NCBI GenBank assembly: GCA_013365365.1
Contig: JABVXU010000006.1
Coordinates: 124,001 to 188,000 of the forward strand
Length of the DNA: 64,000 bases
Direction of reading: 5' to 3'
From: Cruorifilaria tuberocauda
Lineage: Eukaryota > Nematoda > Chromadorea > Rhabditida > Onchocercidae
Part shown: positions 1 through 12,883 of the stretch, in pieces
How the letters are laid out: each line of letters begins with the position of its first letter
Position numbering within the stretch: position 1 is the stretch's first letter
Notes under the pieces: generated by a model
Database searches by the model: none
What the model was told of the DNA's origin: nothing
What the model saw: the letters and a program-made list of their open reading frames with translations, nothing else
Program-made: the position numbers and the translations under genes

Positions 1-2
1 TA

Positions 3-119
3 AAGAGTGAAGAAGAAATAGAAAGAAATGAGAATGAACAAGATAAAGAAATAGAGTTAGAAGACGAAGAAGTGGAGTTGGAAGATGAAGATTTTGAGGA
101 TGAAGATAATGTTGAATGA
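3..119 (+). CDS. Acidic C-terminal end of an unidentified protein (partial)
   Basis: An open frame runs from the window edge to a TGA at 117-119. It encodes about 38 residues, mostly Glu and Asp, ending in FEDEDNVE. Nothing upstream is visible, so the true exon start is unknown. Acidic tails of this kind occur in many nuclear and chaperone proteins and do not identify a family. The gene is convergent with the UPRT-like gene on the minus strand. The reading frame is the only evidence; the strong Glu/Asp bias and clean stop make a real terminal exon more likely than chance. Confidence 0.5.
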   Translation, partial: KSEEEIERNENEQDKEIELEDEEVELEDEDFEDEDNVE

Positions 120-1048
120 TAATGACATTGTGTGATGAACTTAGATGATTCGTCTTACAATCACTTGTCTTGATCCTTTGGCTCCTTTGTTATTTTGATT
201 TGCAGCTCCATGGTCCTGAAATGAATTCACTGTAGTAAAATGCGATAAAGAATTTAGTTTACCCAGCACGCTAGTAGATTTTGAGTTTCACAAGCCTTTC
301 AAATGTTTTGATTTCTTAGTCCTAATCAAAAATAAACATCGTAGGAATCCCAACATTATAAATTTTAATATCCTTCCTGACTGAGGTTAGTTTGAAGAAA
401 AATCAGATATTCCTCTCTTCGAAATGACATTTGTACGACTTGATTTTTTGGTTTACTTCTACGCTCATTTAACGATAATCTGATAGTTGTTAGTATTGGA
501 TTCTCTTTCCTCATTCCTCTTCTTTTTTTCTTAACACTTTAATTTTTGCACTGTTTTTGACTAATGTTGTCATTACGGGAAATTTTCTCTTCTAAAAGAG
601 TTCCATTTAAATATTTTTTAAAGGTGTTAGATGATCATAAACGATTTTGGGGACTAATATCCTAACATTCATCTTCTTATCATCCTGTTGTAATATTTAT
701 GCAATTTATTCTTTTATTTATTTCGTACAAAAAACTTATCACGCTTTAAATAACTGGCGATATGTGTATATAAATTAATAAATTGTAGAATTCACGCTGT
801 TTCGTTCGACTTTTTTCAATTACTTTGGTACGATATCACGTGAAATCTACTGTTAATGAGATAAAATGCAAACGGAAGTAACTGAGAAGTGATATTTATA
901 ATGTTTCGGTAATTCCACTTCATTCCCAATTATTGAAAACTTCGAGAGGAGGTAGTAAAATTTCATAGTGGTTTCTGAATATGGAAAGATAAGAAGGAAG
1001 CCATTTCGTAATAATTTGAACAACTCGAAGTTGATTATACATATTGGT
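120..1048. other. Intergenic region between convergent genes
   Basis: This is the 3' space shared by the acidic-tail gene (+) and the UPRT-like gene (-). I see only AT-rich sequence. Minus-strand AATAAA motifs (TTTATT on +) near 705-722 could serve the UPRT-like transcript. No convincing exon was found on either strand. Confidence 0.5.
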
Positions 1049-3012
1049 TTAATCAGTGCCAAAATATTTAGTTGTAAACCAAAACGGTATCAACGGATTG
1101 ATATCACTTGTGAGTACGGATATCTTTGGAAATTGACTCATAACTTGTTTGATTCCTGCAACGTCAAACCCTGTCTCATTCTGCATAGAATACATCCAAT
1201 GAGAAAATAATGAAGATTGAAATTACAAATTTGATATTTTAAGGGTAGATATTTTGAGAATTCAAAAAGTCTCAAAACCTCTAAACTTTAAACTTACCGG
1301 CAGGTGTTGCGAATAAAGTTAATAGCAAAATGTTTTCCTCGATCACACCATTTTCTACTAATACTGATACTGCTTTAATCACTGTGGCACCTGTACCTGA
1401 AAATACAACGCCTAAGAACAAAGAGAGAAGGAAAACGACTAAATGTCTTCAATTTAGAAACAAATAAATTGCTCATCCGCATACAAATGGATAACTTCAT
1501 TGAATTTTAGCGTTGAAGGGTATTTTAAAGTTTGTTTTAAATATTCTAAATATAAAAGGCTTTTACTGTATAAGAAATAGAGAAAATATTCCTTCTCACT
1601 GATCTCTTAATTTCAACAAGTTATGATTCCTTAATAAAAAACAAGTAACTGATCAGATGGACGTTTATAACATAATAGTGCAAAGTGCAAATCTTACGAA
1701 AATTACGAAGTGCGAAAAACATTTCGTTGAAGTCTTATGCGCATAGTGAAACGCATAGTTCAATATTTCTGTATTTGATTAACTTACTAAGTTATTAATC
1801 AATAAAACTTACTAAGTAATGGATAAAGGAGTAGTACTCTTCGATGTTTGATATCTGGCATCAGTCGAGCGTATAACAATCTTGTATCGTCACCTACTAA
1901 CATTTTACCAATCCGAACCGATCTGGAACAAAACTGGCATGGAATTACTACAACTGAAAAAATACCAGTGAATCAACTATACTTCGAATAAACGATTTGT
2001 TCCATCTTGAAAGTTGTATGGAAAAATAAATGAAAACATATAAATTGTATTACAATATAAAAAATCGGGCCCTTTTCTTATGCCTTTGGCTCATTTTATC
2101 AGATCTTAAACATTACATGTTGTGCCCTGCTTAACACGTTACTCTTCTACACGCCTAAAATGATCGTTCAGAAGCCTTCCCAATATGGTCATTGTTCCAC
2201 ATCTGACTATTCTGAGTAAGCTCTTGGTAATTTATTGCTTGGTTTTCGGTAAGCTAACTTCTAGGTTTCATGCGTTCGTCATTTTTTGTCATCAATACAT
2301 CCACAATATGAAAGAATTAATTTAGGGCAATAACGACTCCATGATTTTTTCCCATTGTTAGATTAATTTCACAGAAATCCATTGAGCTAAAACTCTGCAG
2401 TGAGAATGAAAAGCAATTTAAAGGAATTTATGAATAAACTAGATCAACGAAAAACAAATTCATAAGTAACCTGCAACATTGCCGCAAAGCTTTCTCCATA
2501 GCCTCACCACCTCGACATATCGAAACACCGCAGTTTCCTCGACAGAAGGCAATACCTTTATACTTGACATGTGCTGGAGTTTCTATCTCAATGTTTGTGT
2601 AAGGTAGTCGGTTGAGACCCTCCTCAACTACTAGTCTAATCAAACGATCAACATAGAATACGAAATCTGAATGATTTGTCTCCCTGAAAATTTCTGCTTA
2701 AGTTTACTTCACATAAACATTATGCATTTAAATTATGGGAATTACAACGTGAAATGAAATTAAATCTAAAAGATCTAGCTTTCAACTAAACTACTTTTCC
2801 TTCAGTAATCTGAAGATGAAAATGAAATAAATGATCACTTATCGGTTCAGCGGCATTAACCTGTCCATTATGATGGTTTCCAATTCGATGATTTGATCAG
2901 TACGTTCCAATACATAAACATTTTCTATAAAAGCACTGTCCCTTTGCTTTTCATTAATACCACCCACCGTTCCGTCTTTAAGCATTTTCGAATGAATGAA
3001 ACTTTCTCCCAT
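1049..3012 (-). CDS. UPRT: Uracil phosphoribosyltransferase homologue, metazoan type
   Basis: Five exons give 226 residues: 3012-2861, 2683-2471, 1922-1813, 1396-1298, 1155-1049, with phases matching at each junction. The product follows animal UPRT along its length: YVDRLIRLVVEEGLNRLPY near residues 60-80, RGNCGVSICRGGEAME, then the PRPP-binding stretch YPLLSTGATVIKAV (the split codon falls in exons 3/4), and the C-terminus KYFGTD. In this fold the reaction is uracil plus PRPP to UMP (pyrimidine salvage, cytosolic). Animal homologues carry Tyr where active microbial enzymes have Asp before the PRPP loop, and so does this one, so enzyme activity is doubtful. The Asn usual in animal STGNT is Ala here. 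The ATG lies 21 bases after an acceptor-like AG, compatible with trans-splicing. Family assignment is secure; catalysis is not. Confidence 0.9.
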
Positions 3013-6000
3013 ATTGAATGAATCGTTATAAATCTGAAGTCTTCAAGAGATTTATTTGAAACGGAAAGTTTCAACCCTAGAAACAGAAAACACTACCGCA
3101 TAAACTAAACGTGTAAACTTAACTGACCGCCTCCTCCTCCTTCCCAGTCACTTGCGTTTAAACTTCATCCTCCGCATGAATGAATTTCAAGATGTAAATT
3201 TCATCCTATGTGTTTTAAGATATAAACTTCAGTCTTTAGTTGGCAGTAAATGTGACGCTGATGATGAGTGAACACACTGCGGTGAGTTTTGGAGGGTGAA
3301 GTATAATCTTATGAGTTTACCGGGAATGTGGGAGATGAATTTATTTCGATTAATACTAGGTTGCTCTCAGCTTTCTGCGAAAACTCGTCAGAAGACTTTT
3401 ACTTATTTTGAAGGTTTGGAAGATGAAAAAAACTGCCGCATGTTTTAACCAAAGGATTTAGCCGTTTAATAGACTTAAAAAATTGAAATATGATTTTAGT
3501 CAGTAAAACTGATAGCTTCTGTACTCAAGCAGTACAATCATAATTGCTTCAATCATCCGGGAAATTTTATGTTAGCAACACATTTAAATCGAAACTTTAT
3601 CAAAGTACAAGGCACAATAATGCGAAAGTTCACTTCGTTAAAATGCAATCTTTGAGAAAAAGTCCGGGAAGATTCAGAGTAGTAATTTTTCTCATGAAAT
3701 TACTTGCACTATGCAAATTTCCACTTTACATGTTAGTGGGAGATTTCTGAAATCGGAGGAGAAATGAATAAGAATTGAATATTACAATTAAATACAGTAA
3801 ATAAAGTCTTTTCATAACGGGAAATACCGATGGAGATATATATGTATAAGATAAGTCAATCAATTTTACCGTTCGGTTATCTGTCGTTTCAACTTGAAGA
3901 AACGATTTCGCATTAAGTTGCTTCTCTACACCTGAATTAGGCAGGTGATTACGACCATTTGGTCTTGAACGCCGGGAAAGTTTGATATCCTATGGATATA
4001 ACAGCTATGACTAATCGAAATTTAAATAAATTTACCTTTTTCAAAAATGTATCCAATTGAGATGAATATGTCGTGTCAAGCAAACGAAAACCTTGTTACT
4101 CCTTAATATAACTTTAAAGTTTTGCTTCAAATAATTCAAGTTTCTCGCACAAATAACTATCACCCAAACAATGGAATGATTAGATGAAATTCAGAAAATT
4201 TTCGAAAACGGTAAATCAGAGGAATCTTTATTTGTAAGTTCTTTTATTACGTCTTAGCAGTTCTTTATAAAATGATATTCCCAAAATAATACTACATTTT
4301 GTGCATTAAAATAGTGTGTGGTCATAGTAAAATAGAGCAATTCAAAAAGCCATTCACATCACAAAATTTTAATCAGTAAAATTTAACTGAATAAGCGATA
4401 CAACTATAAAAGATTTTGGCTGAGTTGTTTTTTGATTGCAACGTTAAGATCATGAAGAAATTTAGCCAAGATGTGCAAACAGAGAGGTGCAGGACTGAAC
4501 AATAACTATTCAATTTCCACAACATTTTCTCAAGACTCAATTTAAGTTAAATTCTTCTACTCCATCCGCTAAATAACGTATAATTATTTCAGCATAATAT
4601 TCTGCAAGCGCATTACTTAATCTGTTCATTCTTTGATGAGTTCATTTCTCTTCCTTCACAGAACTGAAAGCAAACATCAGTAATTTGCATATTCGAAACT
4701 GATCAATACTTGAAGCAATTTCAACAAACCAATCGTATATTTAAACGAAAGGGAATGTTATCATCTCAAATAAGGCACAATTTGCATACATATTTTTTTA
4801 ATTCGCAAAATGATAGAATCCATTTCCGTCCTTATTGTGAACAGGTTGTTACAGGTCATATATATATATATATATGTCGATGATAAACGTGTACCAATTG
4901 GTAAAGTTTTTTATAAGTTTTTACATTTTGATCCTCAACTTCTCCCCGCCAAAGATTAATGTTCTACTAAGTTTCTAGCGCTTTTTCATGCTGCATTTAT
5001 CTATTAAAGTTTATTAACAGAAAAGATTCTCTTCGCTTTTCGTTCGTTTTTTTTTGTATGATACTATCTTAGCAACAAAATCACTTACCACCCGTTACCT
5101 ATTTATATTGGAGTAATATGTTTAAACAAAAAGTATTATTAAATTTTGCCATTCTGTGTCTCTGTTATTCTTTAATTTAAATTGTAAGCGAATAAACGAA
5201 AACTGAGTTCACAAAGGTCATGGATGCATTAATAGTATTGTCCCAAGAATGACGAAAAGCTGATTGGTTGGTTATTTTAGAAAAAACAATCATTTTTAGT
5301 TATGATATATCTCAGGCAAAATCGAGTCAGTTGATAAAAAAATTATTGCCAACGTATCGCGCATGTGACAAGTTAATGTACCAATAAAGAAAAGTAAGAT
5401 TGCTGTTTCATAGGAAAAATGAGAGGAAAAGTAACAAGTGAAACTATTGCTAAATTCTAAAATTACGTGCGATAGTGTTAGCAACTTCAAATTAATATTT
5501 TGGTATTAGTAAAAGAACTAAATTATTGGTCCTTACGTGCAGTATAGAAATTTTCAATTATCATTTATCGTGAAAATGAGGATGGAAAGGCCTAGTTATC
5601 AAATCATTGTTATAATTATTTTCTAATATCCGATAAGGATTTAATGAAACTTATGGAATGAAAGAAAACTTAGTGAGTGATTAGCTGGTGATCTAAGTTT
5701 GACGAATAATTTGTGAAGCTTGTTATTAATCATGAATTTGAGATTTAAAACGGATTATTAGCTTCCTTTTTATTAAGCAATTTTTTTCCAGCTTCCATTT
5801 TCATTTGGTAGTGATATATAAAGATTCCCGCTTATATGAAAGGATACTCGGAAGTAAATGGCCAAGAAGTTTGATTTCAGATCAGGTTAATTTCGCCGCT
5901 TAATTTTTTAAATAAGAAAGTTTGAGAAGTCCTTAAAGGTTACACTTATACGAAGTTGAATAAATACTGAAATGACCTTGTAGCCTTTTCATCAGCGATT

Positions 6001-6020
6001 TTGTTGCTATCTATAATTTA
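3013..6020. other. Intergenic, shared upstream of UPRT-like (-) and RNF216-like (+) genes
   Basis: About 3 kb between divergent genes. Short ORFs are present (for example 3544-3750 and 5296-5490), but none shows a splice-consistent or family-like protein. The stretch 3150-3240 has loosely repeated AAACTTCATCC-like units. A TA dinucleotide run lies at 4858-4875. A likely spliced-leader acceptor (TTTTCATCAG, AG at 5994-5995) closes the region. Confidence 0.5.
4858..4875. repeat. (AT)n microsatellite
   Basis: Nine uninterrupted AT dinucleotides in intergenic sequence. Confidence 0.9.
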
Positions 6021-9000
6021 ATGAAGAATGATTTTGATTTGAATTATCAGGTAGTTTAAATTTAAAAGTAGTTTAAATTTGAGGGTACTGCGATATTGCC
6101 CTATTTAATTTTGACTAGCAACTTAAGTAGCTACTTGGGAAAATGATGAATTGGAATCGCAGCCAGGGCCAAGCGGTATACGCAAACGTGCCGCAACTTC
6201 ATTTGCTGAATGTATGCATCCCTTGACTATGCGACAAATGACGATGATTGAAAATGAGAAAATCAACTTATTGACAATAGAGGAAAGAAAAGTTTTTTAT
6301 ACTGCGTGTCAGGTGAAGCTTTTGAAAATATTTCGAGAAATTTTTCGAAAGTATATTTCTTTTCTTTACCAGAGTTCCTCAGTTTTCAGGTGGTACCAAC
6401 GGTTGATCCATTATACGTCTACGATTTAATCACAACTAAATCTATAAACAACGTTGAAACCATTATCGAATGTTAGCTTTGAATGATCTTTCGGATTATT
6501 TAATTATAGACTTAATAATATCTTATACACATTTGAACTCAAGGAATTTCAAAGGAATGTGTATATGTATCAGATATACAAAGTGAGTATTTACGAAATC
6601 TCTATTAATGATATTGTCGATAAAAGTAGGTTGTATTTAGATCTTTTCGGATATGGCTATCCCACAATTAAACAACGCGTACGTCGTGAATGTTTGCAAT
6701 CACGTCGTAAAGCTTATCTTTGTGAAGATGGACAAACATTTGATTTTGTTCACTTTCTTGCAATATATCCAAACCCAGAGATATTTTTTGACGAAAAGCG
6801 CAAAACGGATGAAAATTATATGGAGCATGCTATGGTTTCTTAACCTTTGGGATTTTTTACTCCGATTAAAGTTTTATTTTTTTCAAATAGGGAATGCGAT
6901 ATATTTGTAGTGATAATATTTATTGAATGTTATAGAAAGATTCATTTTCGAATGAGATTTTATTCTCAATGATTTCTTACCTCTTCGTTTTAAACGAGAC
7001 TCTATTCTGAACACTTTTTTTATCCTTAAAAATTTGTTTTTCCTTTTCTTTTCGATCAAAAAAGTTTGTTTTACGAAATAATATTAAGCTTGAGTCACTC
7101 ACTTCTGAGTATGGTAAAACTAAACTTTAGGCTTTCTTGTCACGAAAATTCGAGCAATATGACGTGAAATTCATTAGAAAACTCTTTGTCCATAGCAATA
7201 AACAACTGTTGCCTGCTTACAGAATCTTGAAGAAACACGCTGAGACATTTGCAAAAGGTTCCACCTGACTTTTATTTACTTAATAATTTTGTTATCAAAA
7301 TCAGTTTACATTTTTGTAAATGTTTTTCTTCGCTATTTGCACTTGTACTTTCCATATCAAAGATATTTCAACATCATTGGTCTTTGATTCCCTTCTATTT
7401 CAACGCTACAGAGATCTTTCTAATTATTTGAGTCGCTGTGATGCTGATCTTTCAAGTTTAATACAATTTGAATTTAGAAATTTGATGCAATAAATTTTTA
7501 ATTAGTTATTGAAGCAGGCTTATTTTAATAAAGGCTTTCTTTTGACGTTTGATCTAAGAGATAACCTCCAATTTGCATAAGACACAAAAACATCACTCTC
7601 ATAAATATTTAATTGGAATCATTCTCCTTCTGTCAATTCATCTTTGTCTGAAATATTATCTTGAATCTGCGCAGTCATCTGACAACTAATGCTACGTACA
7701 TCCATGACTTGTCAAGCGTGCATCACTTCCCAACAGTGTTAGACGCAGATTGCAGTATTTTTCTGGCTATAATAGAAAATGGCTATAAGTGTCTTTTTAC
7801 CATCATCTTCCATGGCGGGACATACCGCAGAATGTGATGAAGCTTATTGTATTTGTCATTTAATCCAATTTCAAATATGTTATGATATCAAATTTCAGAT
7901 AGTGAAAATGCTCCTCGCTTCGTCACGAGCGCTCATGTTAAAGTGAAATTCAGACGATTATCTGATAACGGAAAAATACCGAATTATCCGGATTCACTAG
8001 ATGAATTATTTTTTCGGGAAGCACAATTCTGCTTATATGAAGAAGAAATACTAAGTTATTGCTTGTTTTTTCCTAAAGAAGTTTAAATTTCGAAGAATAT
8101 TTGGACTACTTTTTACTTTCCGTAATTTCGGTGCTTCGAAACATAAATTACTTGCATCGTATGCGTTATTATAGTTTCTTAAATAACGAAATTCCCATGT
8201 GGGATAAAATACTAACTTAGCATTGACTTCCGCAAAATTTAGATATCCTCGGCTTGTTTTTTTAATTTGAAGTTGAGCTGAATTCCGTTGTACTGCAGTT
8301 GATTATAATGATTGAATCCACTAAATAACATTATTTTTTATCTTAATTTTACATTTGCATGCACATTTGTACGACGTATACTGCAGGCTACAAAGCAAAT
8401 CGCGCCGCGAAACGGAAAGAAGCGTTAGATTATGCGGAACGGAATGGTATCCTAAAAGAATGTTTCATTTGTTGCGAGAATTGTTTTTTAGAAGAAGACA
8501 TGGTGAAATGTGATAAGGGAGAGCATGAATTTTGCAAGAACTGTGTCAAGCAACATTCGGAAGCTCAAATTGGAGAAAGTTTGTTCAAATTTTTAATTAC
8601 GGAAAGAAAAGCACTAAGAGAAGGAGGCGGGAAGTGAGAAAAGACGCTCATTTAAATTTTTTCAGAATCACTTCTTTTCATATTCGATTTCGTACGAAGT
8701 GATTGAGTTGTTACAAGACAAAGTAAAGCTTACTTGATTCTATCCTCTTTCTAAAAGATAATTCACCATAATAAAATTCTAATATGATAGCTTTTTAATA
8801 AAAGAAAAAAGAATTTAAAAGCAACATTTAGACATGAACAGGATTCGATGCATGGATCCATCGTGTACAGATGGCCATTTTGAAAGCTCAGTTATCCAGA
8901 ATATCATCTCACCACCTTTATTTCGTTTATTTATTCTACATTGTTTGAGAGTAATGCTTTACATTCGCCAAGAGATCAGATTTCAACATTTATTTAAAAA

Positions 9001-10340
9001 TTGCTATGTGTTAGCTTAGTTTTTTTGACTAAGTGACTATTCATAATTTTTTATTCATTCTTAAATTTATTTGATCGTTATCTTCCCGCAGATGTCAATG
9101 GCAATAATTTTTTGCTATCTGAATTTGGCTATAAAAATTATATAGAGTATTTGTTATCTTTTGCCTTGATTCAGAACTTCGAAAGTTCTGATCATATGTT
9201 TTACCTAATCCAATGGATGAACTGAAATAGATAAAGACAAATCTTTTTTTAACAAACCAAATTATCAAACTTCAAACGAGAGGACACAAATGTTGTGGGT
9301 GCAATTATTTTGAAAACCGTAAATTTATCGAATACCTTTTAGGATAAAATCGTTAGCTCAAATATTGGCAATATCGAATTCTGTCCATTTTGTGACTTCC
9401 CAGCGAGTTTTAGCAACAGTGACGACCAAACACTCGCCTGCTTGAATGCCGTTTGCCAGAAAGAATCGTGCAGGTCTGGTCTGTTTTATACAGTTTTACT
9501 CCTACAATTACACCTCGCTTTTTTTCAAAAATCTTCAGGAAATGTCAAAAAGAATCACACATTCCTTTGCGATGTGAAGAAGCTCAAGAAGACGTTGACT
9601 TCGAAACCAAAAAACGTAAATTTATTGAAGAGCGCATGTCAGAAGCAGTCATTCGTAAATGTCCAACGTGTGGTAAGAAGTGAGTTCCGTGCGAAATCGT
9701 TGAATATCATATAGAGTATATTAAAATGAAATGTTATCTAATATATTACGAGAACGTAAAAGTAAGATTTAAGAGCAAATGAATTCAAAATCTCTATCAA
9801 TTGAAATCTTGAGCCAGTTTCGAATAAAATGTCACTAGACGCAATATTGAGTGATTACTCTTATCACTAAACATATCAGATTTACCTTTGACGATTATTT
9901 TCCTAATTCATTTTCTTGCAGAATTACAAAAGAGACGGGATGCAATAAAATGACATGTCCTTGTGGTACTTTTTTCTGTTATGTTTGTAATATGGCACTT
10001 CCGAAGGAGCATCCTTACCGACATTTCTCCGAGTATATTTCAGATTAATTATTTTTTTTAAATTAATTGTCAGTTTATAACTTCATACTTGAAATTAAAG
10101 ATGGGATAACATATAATAAGATAAGGGTTGTATCAATTCTCAAATTTTAGTGCTGGAAGCCGTTGTCGTCAAGATACACCACTTGAGTTGCTCCATGAAA
10201 TGGCTGCAAGACGGGCTGGTTTAGAAGCTTTACGTCTGTTCAATCAACACAATCCTGAATTAGTTCGCGTGAGAGCACCAAATATCGATGAATTAGCTGG
10301 GTTAAAAAAGAAAGCGAGACCGGCAACAACAAGAGAATGA
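6021..10340 (+). CDS. RNF216: RBR-type E3 ubiquitin ligase, RNF216/TRIAD3-like
   Basis: Twelve exons: 6021-6050, 6163-6312, 6390-6471, 6641-6834, 7131-7257, 7899-8054, 8387-8578, 8832-8950, 9343-9473, 9539-9679, 9922-10032, 10151-10340 (about 540 residues). All junction phases agree. The first exon (MKNDFDLNYQ) is the weakest call; without it the frame is open back to about 6127 with no ATG. RING1 starts at ECFICC (about residue 271) and continues through CDKGEHEFCKNCVKQH and RCMDPSC. The IBR has FCPFCDFP, a Cys-rich middle and RCEE. RING2 has RKCPTCGKK, then GCNKMTCPCGTFFCYVC, where the Cys of KMTC (about 453) is the expected acceptor of ubiquitin in RBR ligases. The order and spacing follow vertebrate RNF216, as do the helical segments upstream. 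An AATAAA lies at 10551. Targets in worms are unknown. Confidence 0.88.
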
Positions 10341-10550
10341 TAATAATTTTGTTTTACAATCGAAAAATTTTCTCAAGTATTTATAGTCACTAAGATCATT
10401 TCCATTCTTTTATTTTTCAAAAATGATAAAGAAGGTTACAATCAACCAGAAAAACTTACCTTTGTCATTCAGCAATGGCTTAAACTTCTTTGAAAAATAG
10501 AATTTCTCATTTAGAATACATGAAAATGAATAACATGGAACATATTATTA

Positions 10551-10556
10551 AATAAA
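10551..10556 (+). terminator. Probable polyadenylation signal of the RNF216-like gene
   Basis: A canonical AATAAA about 210 bases after the stop codon on the coding strand. Confidence 0.5.
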
Positions 10557-11883
10557 AATGATTATAGTAACCTTCTGATTTCATTATGATATCAACAATA
10601 ATTATTATAATTTGTTGTTTCGAAATTAAGGTTGAAATAATTTTGATCGATTAATTTTATATTAATATATTGAAAATAGATTTATTTCGATCTCCAGTCA
10701 AGTCGGTAGATATTTGTTGGACTTTGAAGAACTAATTAGTAGCTCATATCTCATTGATTTATGGTTAAATTTTTTTGTAGCCATTATCAATAGTATTTCA
10801 TAACTTAAAATTCGTAGTGTAGAAAAATGTTAACATGATATCTTCGATATATCCCAAATTTCAAAAAATTCATAAATCATTTAATTTAAATAACAACACA
10901 GTGTTATTCAATTATTACTTATTTATTTTCGCTTTTTTCGATTAGTTTATGCTTTCCTTTTTTCTTTTACTTGCTTAAGCCGTTTTATTTCTTTTTCATT
11001 CTCACCATATGAAACAGAAAAAAGGACGATGGAATACAAATTCATTCGAATATTTCATTTCTTTGTTAAATGAGTTTCTTTTGAATATCAAATGCTTTAA
11101 CACAAATCTATCATACTTTTGTTTATTTTTTATTATTTTTCTGCGAATCAATAATTCATTACTATCCCGGAAGCTGTATGGATGTCGTATTTCCGGGAAA
11201 TCATTTGTTAACCGAATGTTTGGGAACGGAAAATCATCATTTTCTAGTGTTTCATCACGTTTATTTAAAAATTGATTTTTATTATAATTGTGTAATTTTA
11301 TTTCCTTTTTTCCATTTAATAATTATTACTTATTTTCTCACGTATTCATGCATGGACATATTTCAGATTTCTATGTTTTGAAACTTTTAATATGTCAAAG
11401 TTTACAATTAAACTAGTTGGATTAGTGGGTAATTGACTGTTTATGTTACCATCGCTCATTTTATCTTTTGCTCTTCAATCGAGCAAATCCTAGAAGTTTT
11501 TTGTTAGACTAAAATGAAATTTTTCATTTGAAAGAAGGCCTTCTACCGTGACACAAGGAGTTAAGCGTGTAGGAAAAAAGCATAGTGATAAAAATTGATG
11601 ATGATGATATAAGCATTTTAATCTTTTAAAAGGTAATATTTGAACTTCAGACTGCATTAAAATTTAATAAAGCAAAAGCATCGGTGAGGATTATCGAGCA
11701 GTTGATAGTATTGCTTAGGCTAAATGGACTGGATATATATGATTATATGATTACTCTTCATTATCATTCTCATTCAATCCTTTCAGTTGATATCAATCCA
11801 CCGCAACTGATAACACAACATTGGAAAAGATTAAATATTTTGCAATGAATATACTATAATTATTAATAAATATTAAAACTTTC

Positions 11884-11911
11884 GGAGAGAGAGAGAGAAA
11901 GAGAAGGAAGG
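11884..11911. repeat. GA-rich simple repeat
   Basis: A run of GA dinucleotides passing into GAAAGAGAAG, intergenic. Confidence 0.8.
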
Positions 11912-12333
11912 ACATGAAGAGAGAAAAAATGATGATAATATTCATTGAACACTTCCTACTGCTTCTTTCCGAGATGATTGAATAAAGATGTCTGCTAACC
12001 ATCGACGGGAAGTTTTCATAACTTTAGTGGAAAATTTAATTTAAACAATTGATGAATTAATTATGATTGTCAAACAACAAGTTAGATTTAGCTATTTCTT
12101 GAATAGATAATGGGAGTTCAACTAAAATCTAAATTTAAAAATTTATTTTAAAGGCGGCATTTGGTAAAAATTCAAAGATAATTATATTAATTATATTATA
12201 AAAGAAAATATCCGATAATAGGAATGCTGAAATTTGGGAACTCTATACATATCCAAACGCTTACTTTCATTATTTGTAAAAATATTTGTAAACATAACCA
12301 AAAAAATTGAGATAAACCAATTTTACAAGATGG

Positions 12334-12883
12334 ATGTGTTCCAGTTTGCTGATTATTTTTCTATTATCACTGTTACAACTACAGCTTATCATCACTTTAC
12401 AACAGTATGATCCTAAATTTTCTCGTTTTGCATTTGAACTCGCAGCTGCAGCGTATTCCAAAAATCTATTAAAATGTCCGGAAAATTCTATGACAAGGCA
12501 ATCTCTCATGCGATCACTTCAACGATCAGGTAGAAAAAATTCCATTCGAATATGATTTTTTTTGAAACAAAATATTACTTCTCTTCTACTTTAGCTTTTT
12601 TAAAATTTTTTTCGCTTTAATCTGAAACGATGTACTATCGGTTCCAAAAATCAATGCAAAATTCACTGTTATTTAATGAAAAATGATGAAAAATTGTTGC
12701 TGTGTTTGTATTTCAAAAATTTATGAAATTTTGATTATTTATGAATGTATTCAGGGGTCAGGTCATGTAAATAGAACAAGTTGTTTCCTTTTTTTCGAAA
12801 CAATCAAATTGTATAATTTTATTATATATCGAAATCTCCGAACAGGATGCAAGAGCAGGAATATTGCCAAGAAAAATTCATAA
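12334..12883 (+). CDS. Short secreted protein resembling the N-terminus of class 3 lipases
   Basis: The first exon, 12334-12529, encodes a hydrophobic signal peptide (LLIIFLLSLLQLQLIITL), then YDPKFSRFAFELAAAAYS and a Cys. This pattern, Tyr-Asp followed by LAAAAYS and a Cys, is typical of the mature N-terminus of nematode lipase_3 proteins. A phase-1 donor (CAG/GTAGAA) can join an acceptor at 12845, adding a 12-residue tail and a TAA (12846-12883). This gives 77 residues in all. No GxSxG nucleophile region or remaining lipase fold was found before the convergent Clc-like gene at 13253. It may be a real small secreted protein, a truncated lipase gene, or the first exon of a gene with exons I missed. 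An out-of-frame ATG lies at 12330. Confidence 0.45.

Larger units (their letters stand above)
10341..12333. other. Intergenic, 3' of RNF216-like gene
   Basis: Very AT-rich. It contains the probable 3' UTR of the ligase gene and a GA-rich run near 11884. ORFs at 11009-11275 and 11793-12002 have low-complexity translations without splice context, so I do not call genes here. Confidence 0.5.

Noticed and set aside
5666..5700. Eight-bp stem around TTAGCTGGTGAT, reminiscent of part of miR-34
   Set aside because: The seed region does not match miR-34 and the stem is too short for a precursor.
6555..6582. A 28-base candidate exon of the RNF216-like gene with a GTGAGT donor
   Set aside because: The direct splice 6471 to 6641 is in phase and gives a better helix (NNVETIIEYLFGYG); including the small exon requires a poor upstream donor or creates a stop.
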